The notes under the pieces are model-generated. The model was given only the letters and a program-made list of their open reading frames with translations, was not told the origin of the DNA and did no database searches. From the NCBI RefSeq assembly GCF_004364245.1, contig NZ_SOAV01000004.1:124001-188000 (forward strand): DNA of 64,000 nt. The letters run 5' to 3'. Shown here one piece after another: positions 58,083 through 64,000 of this stretch. The stretch is from Streptomyces sp. BK208 (lineage in GTDB: Bacteria; Actinomycetota; Actinomycetes; Streptomycetales; Streptomycetaceae). The position numbers and the translations under genes are program-made. Positions within the stretch are counted from its first letter, which is position 1. Each line of letters opens with the position of its first letter.

Positions 58083-59315
58083 GTGAGCGCCGATGCGTGG
58101 ACTTCCGCCGAGACCGTCGTGGCAGCCCTCTCCCTCGCCGTCTGGCTGTGGCTGCTGCTCGCCCGTGGCTTCTTCTGGCGTACCGACGTCAGACTCCCGG
58201 CCCGCACGGAGCCCGCCGTCTGGCCCTCGGTGTGCGTCGTCGTCCCGGCGCGCGACGAGGCGGCGGTGCTCCCCGCGAGCCTGCCCTCGCTGCTGGCCCA
58301 GGACTACCCGGGGCGGGCCGAGGTCTTCCTGATCGACGACGGCAGCACGGACGGCACGGGCGCGCTGGCCTGCGAGCTGGCCCGGCGGCACGAGGGACTG
58401 CCGCTCACGGTGGCCTCGCCCGGGGAGCCGCCCGCCGGCTGGACGGGCAAGCTGTGGGCCGTGCGGCACGGGATCGGCCTGGCACGCGCGCGCGGACCCG
58501 AATACCTGCTGCTGACGGACGCCGACATCGCGCACGCGCCGGACAGCCTGCGCGGGCTGGTCTCGGCGGCAGGCACGGGAGGGTTCGACGTCGTCTCCCA
58601 GATGGCCCGGCTGCGGGTGGAGAGCCTGTGGGAGCGGCTCGTGGTGCCGGCCTTCGTCTACTTCTTCGCCCAGCTCTACCCGTTCCGGTGGATCGGCGGC
58701 GACGGGAGGAACGGGGCGGGTGACAAGGGGACCGGGAAGAAGGGGACGCGGACGGCGGCCGCGGCGGGCGGCTGTGTGCTGCTGCGTGCCGACGCCGCCG
58801 AGCGGGCGCGGATCCCGGACGCCATCCGGCACGCGGTGATCGACGACGTGGCGCTCGCCCGCGCGGTGAAGGGTGCGGGTGGCCGGGTCTGGCTGGGCCT
58901 GGCCGAGCGGGTGGACAGTGTGCGTCCGTATCCGCGGCTGCACGACCTGTGGCGGATGGTCTCGCGCAGCGCGTACGCGCAGTTGCGGCACCAGCCGCTG
59001 GTCCTCGCCGCGACGGTGCTCGGGCTGGCGCTCGTGTACCTGGTGCCGCCGGCGGCGCTCGTGCTCGGCCTGGCGGCGGGGCGGGGCGCGACGGCCGTGC
59101 CGGGTGCCGCCGCCTGGCTGGTGATGGCGGCGACGTACCTGCCGATGCTGCGCTACTACCGGCAGCCCTGGTGGCTCGCGCCGCTGCTGCCGCTCACCGC
59201 CTTCCTCTATCTCCTGATGACGGTCGACTCGGCGGTGCAGCACTACCGGGGGCGGGGCGCGGCCTGGAAGGGCCGCACCTACGCCCGCCCGGACGCCGTG
59301 CCCGAGGAGGGCTGA
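58083..59315 (+). CDS. Family 2 glycosyltransferase, HpnB-like membrane protein
   Basis: The 410-residue protein has an N-terminal helix, a GT-A domain (VCVVVPARDEAAVLPASLPSLLAQDYPG, VFLIDDGSTDGTGALA, LLLTDADIAHAPD, and the acceptor DD in AVIDDVALARAVKGAGG) and three C-terminal transmembrane helices. It resembles HpnB, encoded in hopanoid clusters, but no other hopanoid gene is adjacent. A low-complexity insert, DGRNGAGDKGTGKKGTRT, interrupts the domain. The start is GTG 58083; an upstream GTG-like extension from 58041 is less likely. Confidence 0.85.
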   Translation: MSADAWTSAETVVAALSLAVWLWLLLARGFFWRTDVRLPARTEPAVWPSVCVVVPARDEAAVLPASLPSLLAQDYPGRAEVFLIDDGSTDGTGALACELARRHEGLPLTVASPGEPPAGWTGKLWAVRHGIGLARARGPEYLLLTDADIAHAPDSLRGLVSAAGTGGFDVVSQMARLRVESLWERLVVPAFVYFFAQLYPFRWIGGDGRNGAGDKGTGKKGTRTAAAAGGCVLLRADAAERARIPDAIRHAVIDDVALARAVKGAGGRVWLGLAERVDSVRPYPRLHDLWRMVSRSAYAQLRHQPLVLAATVLGLALVYLVPPAALVLGLAAGRGATAVPGAAAWLVMAATYLPMLRYYRQPWWLAPLLPLTAFLYLLMTVDSAVQHYRGRGAAWKGRTYARPDAVPEEG

Positions 59316-59333
59316 GCACCGGCCCGGGGCCGG

Positions 59334-60644
59334 TCACTTGCGACCGGGGGTCCAGTTCATGCCCCAGCCGTAGGCGTAGTCGACGGTTCGCTGCGGGCTC
59401 ACCCCGCGCTCGGGCACCAGGTAGCGGGCCTCGCGCTGGACGACGAGGTCGTTCCCGGTGTTGGTGATCAGTGCGAGGGCGCACACCGTCGAGGGCACGG
59501 TGCACTCGTCGAGCGAGAAGTCGACCGCGGCACCGTACTGCGGCTGGAGGGTGACGGTGGCGTGCAGGTCGGCGAAGGAACGGGCGCCCTCGTAGATGGT
59601 CACGAAGACGAGGATGCGCCGGAAGTACCGCTGGTGGTCGAGGCTGATGGTGAGGTTCTCGCCGGTCGACACGGCGCCGGTGCGGTCGTCGCCGTCCAGG
59701 TGGATGAACGGCGGCTGGTGCAGCGCGCCGAAGGCGTTGCCGAGTGCCTGGACGACTCCCTTGCTGCCGTCGGTCAGTTCGTACAGGCAGCACAGGTCCA
59801 GGTCGAGGTCGTCGTGCATGGCGACCGGGCGGCCGAGCTTGCGGCCCCAGCCCGAGAACTGCTTGCGCACCTGCCAGTTGAGGTTGACGCGCATGGCACC
59901 GGAGGTGCCGCCCTGCTTGGTCAGCGAGACGGCGGGCGCCGCCTTGGTGAGCGTGACCTTGGACAGGCTCACCTGCGCGCCGGCGGGGGGCGCGGCCGGC
60001 GGGGGCGGGGCGGCGGCCGGACGGGCCGCGGGCGGCGCGAAGGGGGACGGCGCGGGCGTCGTGGCCGCCGGAGCGGGCGGGGCCACCGGCGCGGGCGGTG
60101 CGGCCGGCGGCGCGTGCTGGGGTTCGTCCACCGAGATGCCGTAGTCGGTGGCCAGTCCCTCCAGTCCGCTGTCGTAGCCCTGGCCGACGGCGCGGAACTT
60201 CCAGGCGCCCTGCCGTCGGTAGAACTCGCCGAGCACGAAGGCCGTCTCGACGGTCGCGCCCGGATTGTCGAAGCGGGCGACGACGGTGTTCCGCGCGGCG
60301 TCGTTGACCTCGATGTACAGATCGGGCACCTGCCCGAACGCTCCGCCGTCGGAGGAGGCGGCGAGGATCACGGTCTCGATCGCGGGCTCCACGCGGGCGA
60401 GGTCGACGAGCAGGCTGTCGGTCACCCGGCCGCCGGCGTCGCGCTTGCCCTCGTGCCGGACGGCGCCGGAGGAGTGGGCGGGCTGGTTGTAGAAGACGAA
60501 GTCCGCGTCGGAACGGACCTTTCCGCCCACCAGGAGCAGGGCGGAGGCGTCCGCGTCGGGTACGCCGGGACCGGATCTCCAGCCCAGTTCGACCCGCAGT
60601 GCCGTGGTCGGCACCGGGGTGTTCGATCCCTTCGACATTGACAT
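59334..60644 (-). CDS. Tandem TerD-domain protein
   Basis: The 436-residue protein has two TerD (calcium-binding stress) domains. The N-terminal one (about 5-185; [34 protein letters not shown]) and the C-terminal one (about 255-430; [31 protein letters not shown]) are joined by a Pro/Ala-rich linker (about 190-230). Domain 2 keeps the acidic DxDLDL strand. Tellurium-resistance family proteins bind Ca2+ and take part in stress responses and Streptomyces development. ATG 60644 fits GGGGGCGG best; ATGs at 60656/60659 are alternatives. Confidence 0.92.
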   Translation of the reverse strand: MSMSKGSNTPVPTTALRVELGWRSGPGVPDADASALLLVGGKVRSDADFVFYNQPAHSSGAVRHEGKRDAGGRVTDSLLVDLARVEPAIETVILAASSDGGAFGQVPDLYIEVNDAARNTVVARFDNPGATVETAFVLGEFYRRQGAWKFRAVGQGYDSGLEGLATDYGISVDEPQHAPPAAPPAPVAPPAPAATTPAPSPFAPPAARPAAAPPPPAAPPAGAQVSLSKVTLTKAAPAVSLTKQGGTSGAMRVNLNWQVRKQFSGWGRKLGRPVAMHDDLDLDLCCLYELTDGSKGVVQALGNAFGALHQPPFIHLDGDDRTGAVSTGENLTISLDHQRYFRRILVFVTIYEGARSFADLHATVTLQPQYGAAVDFSLDECTVPSTVCALALITNTGNDLVVQREARYLVPERGVSPQRTVDYAYGWGMNWTPGRK

Positions 60645-60942
60645 GTCCGCCCCCATCACGTGTCACCGAGCCGGGCCGTGTCCCGGCGCTTCTTCGAGTT
60701 TCCGACGCCCAACCTATTCTCCGTGCCGCCCGCGCGCGGAGGGAGTCCCGTGGAAAACGCGATCAACCTCGGTAACCCGCCGGTAACCCTTGCGGAGCTT
60801 GGCCTTTACCGCAAACTCGCGCGGCATGACGCCCTATTTTGCCAAGTTCGCTCGCATTGGCGATGCCGGGTCACCGCGGACACGGAAAACAACCCTCTTA
60901 TCGGTCTCCCCAACCAGCACATCGTGGGCTTAACTTATGGCC

Positions 60943-61386
60943 ATGACCTCCCCCCGCTCCACTTATGGCGGCGGCTACTACTCCGCCTCCTTCCCGGACA
61001 CCCCGATCTACGACTCTCTCGTGGCCGAACGGGGCACACCGCAGATCGCCCCGATCCGGGTCCCCGCCGCGTACGACATGCCGAGCAGCAGCCACCTGCC
61101 CGCGCTGTCGTCCGCCCTGCCCGCCCTCCCGGCGGGCCCCTCGCAACCGTCCTACGGATACCCGCAGCAGGCCCCGCAGCCCGCCCCGCTGCAGCAGGCC
61201 CCCGCCGCGTACATCCCGCACCAGGCCACCGCGCCCCGCGGCTACCCCGGCCCCCAGCAGCCGCAGCAGTCGCGCCCGGCCGCTCCCGGCCCCGCGGGGT
61301 ACGAGGCGATGCGCCCCGCGGCTCCCCGGCCGGCCCCGGCGCCGTACCAGGATCCGTACAACCAGCAGCAGTACCGCGGCTACTGA
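60943..61386 (+). CDS. Pro/Gln/Tyr-rich conserved Streptomyces protein (DUF6643-like)
   Basis: The product has 147 residues from ATG 60943, or 149 from ATG 60937. It starts MTSPRSTYGGGYYSASFPDTP, has a central IYDSLVAERGTPQIAPIRVPAAYDMP that looks like the conserved core, and ends in a low-complexity Pro/Gln/Ala/Tyr tail (QQYRGY). No signal or membrane helix is visible. There is no ribosome site, and TAACTT lies just upstream, so the mRNA may be leaderless. Function is unknown. Confidence 0.75.
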   Translation: MTSPRSTYGGGYYSASFPDTPIYDSLVAERGTPQIAPIRVPAAYDMPSSSHLPALSSALPALPAGPSQPSYGYPQQAPQPAPLQQAPAAYIPHQATAPRGYPGPQQPQQSRPAAPGPAGYEAMRPAAPRPAPAPYQDPYNQQQYRGY

Positions 61387-61428
61387 GCCGTCGGCCGGGT
61401 CGGCGGTGCCACCTGGCACGATGACCCC

Positions 61429-62256
61429 ATGAGGTACGCGCGACTGCAGTCGATCCACGTCCACCCGGTCAAGGCCTTCCGGAGCCTGTCGGTCCAGGAG
61501 GCCGTCGTGGAGCCCTGGGGGCCGGCCGGGGACCGACGCTGGATGCTGATCGACGACGGGGGAAAGGTCGTCACGCAACGCACGCAGCCGCGCCTCGCCC
61601 TGGCCGCCGCCGAGCCTCTGCCCGGTGGCGGCGTACGGCTGTCCGCGCCCGGCACGGCGCCGCTCACGGTGCCGGTGCCGCCCGCGGTGGGCACCGTGAC
61701 GGTGCGGATCTTCCGGGACAAGGTCGAGGCGGTCCCCGCCGAGGACGAGGCCGCGCACGCCTGGTGCAGCGCGCTGCTCGGGACCGACGTCCGCCTGGTG
61801 CACCTCGACGATCCCGCCACCCGCCGGCCCGTGGACCCCGAGTACGCGCGGGCGGACGAGACCGTCTCGTTCGCGGACGGCTTCCCGCTGCTGCTGACCG
61901 CCACCGCCTCGCTCGACGCCCTCAACTCCCTGATCGCGCGGGGCGAGCACGCGGCCGAGGGCCCGCTGCCCATGGACCGCTTCCGGCCGAACCTGGTCGT
62001 CTCCGGCACCGAGCCCTGGGCCGAGGACGGCTGGTCGCGCGTCGCCGTGGGGGAGGTCGTCCTGCGGGTCGCCAAGCCGTGCGGACGGTGCGTCGTGACG
62101 ACCACCGACCAGGGCACCGCGGCCCGGGGCGCCGAGCCTCTGCACAGCCTCGCCCGGCACCGGCGCATCGACGGCAAGCTGGTCTTCGGGCAGAACCTGG
62201 TCCCGCTCGGCCGCGGCACGGTCCGGGTCGGCGACCCGGTGCGGATCATCGGGTGA
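61429..62256 (+). CDS. MOSC domain-containing protein
   Basis: The 275-residue protein has an N-terminal MOSC beta-barrel (LQSIHVHPVKAFRSLSVQEAVVEPWGPAGDRRWMLID) and a C-terminal MOSC domain with the conserved cysteine motif KPCGRCVVTT, which in the mARC/YcbX family binds the molybdenum cofactor. Such enzymes reduce N-hydroxylated compounds, with an external electron donor. No fused 2Fe-2S domain is present. It starts 42 bases after the Pro/Gln/Tyr-rich gene. Confidence 0.92.
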   Translation: MRYARLQSIHVHPVKAFRSLSVQEAVVEPWGPAGDRRWMLIDDGGKVVTQRTQPRLALAAAEPLPGGGVRLSAPGTAPLTVPVPPAVGTVTVRIFRDKVEAVPAEDEAAHAWCSALLGTDVRLVHLDDPATRRPVDPEYARADETVSFADGFPLLLTATASLDALNSLIARGEHAAEGPLPMDRFRPNLVVSGTEPWAEDGWSRVAVGEVVLRVAKPCGRCVVTTTDQGTAARGAEPLHSLARHRRIDGKLVFGQNLVPLGRGTVRVGDPVRIIG

Positions 62257-62465
62257 CGTACGGGCGTTGCCCCGGACGGGTTCCTCGTTCCGGACAAACG
62301 GCCCGGTAACGGGAACCCGGTACGGGGTCCGCGCGTTGGGCCGCGTGAGAGCTTCATGAGAACTCGGCCGGCAGGTCCACCGGCCGCGGGCGGCACGCTC
62401 CCGCGGCCGGCCCGGCCGCGGCCCGGGTGACCTGCTCGACGGGGGGAGCGGAAGGGGGTGCGCGC

Positions 62466-63071
62466 GTGCGAGTGATCAGTGGTCTGTGGCGCTGGCGAGG
62501 CAATCCGCTGTGCCGCGCGAGCGATCTGGCCGAGGCCTGGGTGGCCCTGACGGCGCTGCTGCTGATCGTGTCCGTGGCGCCCCTGATCGGCGTCCTCGTG
62601 GGCGGCGCGGCGCAGGGCACCCTGCAGCGGTCGGTGCGCGAACAGCACGAGTCCCGGCACCGGGTGACGGCCACCGTGGTCCGGGCCCTGGAGCGTTCAC
62701 CCCTGGCCGTCGACCCGGAGGGCGCCTCGGGCGAGGACGTGCGCCGCCGTGTCCTCGCCGCCTGGACCGGGCCGGACGGCTCGCGGCACGAGGCCGCCGT
62801 CCTGGTGGCGGTCGACGATCCGGACGGCGGCGACCGGTTCGCGCTGTGGACGGACGCGCGGGGCCGGGCGGTGGCCCGCCCGCTGGACTCCGCGACCGCG
62901 ACCACCCACGCGGTGCTCGCCGGGACGGGCACCGCGGTGGCGGCCGCGGCCTCGGTGGAGGTCGCCCGGCGGATCGTGGTCTGGCGCCTGGTCCGCCGGC
63001 GGTACGCCCGCCTGGAGCGGGAATGGGAGCGGGCGGGACCGGACTGGGGCCGGACCGGCGCGGGCAGTTGA
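62466..63071 (+). CDS. Rv1733c-like two-helix membrane protein (paralog)
   Basis: GTG 62466 lies 8 nt after GAAGGGGG. The 201 residues repeat the layout of the protein at 16000-16584: a basic N-terminus with RGNPLCRASDLAEAW, a first helix (ALTALLLIVSVAPLIGVLVGG), an extracytoplasmic beta-rich domain (VTATVVRALERS...ALWTDARGR), a second helix and the C-tail YARLEREWERAGPDW. Alignment to the first copy over both helices is direct. Function is unknown. Confidence 0.82.
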   Translation: MRVISGLWRWRGNPLCRASDLAEAWVALTALLLIVSVAPLIGVLVGGAAQGTLQRSVREQHESRHRVTATVVRALERSPLAVDPEGASGEDVRRRVLAAWTGPDGSRHEAAVLVAVDDPDGGDRFALWTDARGRAVARPLDSATATTHAVLAGTGTAVAAAASVEVARRIVVWRLVRRRYARLEREWERAGPDWGRTGAGS

Positions 63072-63180
63072 CGGGCTTGCGCCTCCGGTCAACCCACCAC
63101 CTGCGCGCACGCTACGGTGGACCGGGCCGAACGGATTCGGTGACGACCCGCGTACGACGAGGTGGGGGCACAGCAACGCC

Positions 63181-64000
63181 ATGGCACAGGGCACGGTCCA
63201 GGTGACGCACACCGGCACCTCGCGGTGGCGGCGCCGCACGGGTGAGTACGCATCGCTCGCCGCCGCCCTGGAGGCCGCGGCCGACGGTGACGTCCTCACC
63301 ATCGCCCCCGGGACCTACCGGGAGAATCTCGTCGTCCAGCGGGCGGTGACCCTGCGCGGGCCCGAGGGCGGTCAGGGGTCGGTGCGCATCGCGCCCGCCG
63401 ACGGCGTCCCGCTGACCGTGCGCGCCTCGGCGGTGGTCCAGGACCTGCACGTCGAGGGGCAGGACGCGGCGGCGCCCGCCGTGCTCGTCGAGGACGGCAC
63501 ACCCGAGCTGCTGGGTCTGCGGGTCGTCGCGCGTTCCGCCTCCGGGATAGAGGTGCGCGGCAGCGCGCGTCCCACGGTGCGGCGCTGCACCGTCGACAAT
63601 CCGGCCGGTGTCGGCATCGCCGTCCTGGACGGCGGGGGCGGCGTGTTCGAGGAGTGCGAGGTCGTCGCGGCCGGCCAGGCGGGCGTCGCGGTGCGCTCCG
63701 GCGCCCACCCCCGGCTGGAGCGCTGCCGGGTGCACCACGCCGCGGGCAGCGGACTGACGGCGACCGGCGAGGGCTCCGCCCTGGAGGCCGTGGGCTGCGA
63801 GGTCTACGAGGTCCGGGGCAGCGGCGTGCAGGTGACCGGCCGGGCCACGGCCCACCTGACCGACTGCGACGTGCACCGGACCACCGGAGACGGCGTCACC
63901 CTGGACACGGACGCGGTGCTCACCCTGGCCGACTGCCGCATCCACGACATCCCGGAGAACGCGGTCGACCTCAGGTCCCGCTCGGTCCTCACCCTGACCC
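63181..64000 (+). CDS. Right-handed beta-helix protein (3' end off window)
   Basis: The reading frame opens at ATG 63181 (GAGGTGGGGG about 13 nt upstream) and remains open to the window end, about 273 residues. It starts MAQGTVQVTHTGTSRWRRR, and then pectate-lyase-like PbH1 coils recur (LTIAPGTYRENLVVQRAVTLRG, EVRGSARPTVRRCTVDN, VRSGAHPRLERCRVHHAAGSGLTATG). There is no signal peptide, which argues against a secreted lyase. In Streptomyces similar N-termini belong to larger cytosolic proteins with an AAA ATPase domain, but that part is not visible here. Confidence 0.75.
   Translation, partial: MAQGTVQVTHTGTSRWRRRTGEYASLAAALEAAADGDVLTIAPGTYRENLVVQRAVTLRGPEGGQGSVRIAPADGVPLTVRASAVVQDLHVEGQDAAAPAVLVEDGTPELLGLRVVARSASGIEVRGSARPTVRRCTVDNPAGVGIAVLDGGGGVFEECEVVAAGQAGVAVRSGAHPRLERCRVHHAAGSGLTATGEGSALEAVGCEVYEVRGSGVQVTGRATAHLTDCDVHRTTGDGVTLDTDAVLTLADCRIHDIPENAVDLRSRSVLTLT

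Noticed and set aside
60660..61424. Plus-strand open frame across the TerD upstream region
   Set aside because: Its first 90 codons lack third-position G/C bias and include a TTA codon; it then runs out of frame through the Pro/Gln/Tyr-rich gene. It looks like promoter DNA.

Overview
The window is linear, very GC-rich DNA with strong third-position G/C bias, GTG and TTG starts, GGAGG-type ribosome sites, actinobacterial families (Rv1733c-like membrane proteins, TerD, PucR, CE7 esterase, GH75, GH87) and sugar uptake lacking its own ATPase. It is best read as a Streptomyces chromosome segment rich in secreted hydrolases and regulators, of the kind found toward a chromosome arm. I found no rRNA, tRNA, insertion sequence, prophage or CRISPR array. 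About 57 genes can be supported, two of them cut by the window edges.

Layout. 1-306: start of an NmrA-like NAD(P)-binding protein. 914-2961: dhaKLM, the PTS-type dihydroxyacetone kinase. 3031-6021: GH75 chitosanase, a fibronectin-III lipoprotein with a DasR-type operator-like palindrome at its promoter, and a secreted anchored protein. 6184-8864: a PadR regulator and 2,4-dienoyl-CoA reductase behind a perfect 40-bp palindrome. 8906-13573: two uncharacterised proteins, a PAS-PAS-GAF-SpoIIE phosphatase and a PrmC-like methyltransferase. 13834-17665: MarR, a molybdenum oxidoreductase with its flavin reductase partner, a Rv1733c-like membrane protein and a CE7 esterase. 17790-20370: GntR, methyltransferase, PadR and an NTF2-fold protein. 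20371-21985: a structured leader and a second, divergent Rho factor. 22110-27213: D,D-carboxypeptidase, glutaminase, fatty acid desaturase, UppP and a pair of fluoride channels. 27413-35896: MarR, SseB-like, NAD-dependent Gap, a membrane/PLC-like fusion and a large GH87 alpha-1,3-glucanase.

36290-43058: argG with a candidate ARG box and a very strong terminator; gabT-gabD with a divergent PucR regulator; a DHFR-fold reductase. 43125-49810: a bxlEFGA-like xylobiose uptake and beta-xylosidase operon with a divergent LacI regulator. 49937-54283: an APH-fold kinase-like protein, an aldo/keto reductase and a secreted GH27 alpha-galactosidase. 54328-64000: Nudix, apolipoprotein N-acyltransferase, PH-like membrane protein, Asp/Glu racemase, HpnB-like glycosyltransferase, double TerD protein, a Pro/Gln/Tyr-rich protein, MOSC protein, a second Rv1733c-like protein and the start of a beta-helix protein.

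Taken together, the genes suggest a polysaccharide and osmolyte foraging segment: chitosan, alpha-1,3-glucan, xylan, galactosides, dihydroxyacetone, GABA and glutamine are all addressed, each with local control. The strongest candidate for something undescribed is the short Rho paralog at 20846-21985. It keeps its motor motifs but appears to have lost the aromatic RNA contacts of the primary binding site, and it sits behind a repeat-rich leader with a perfect 15-bp hairpin.
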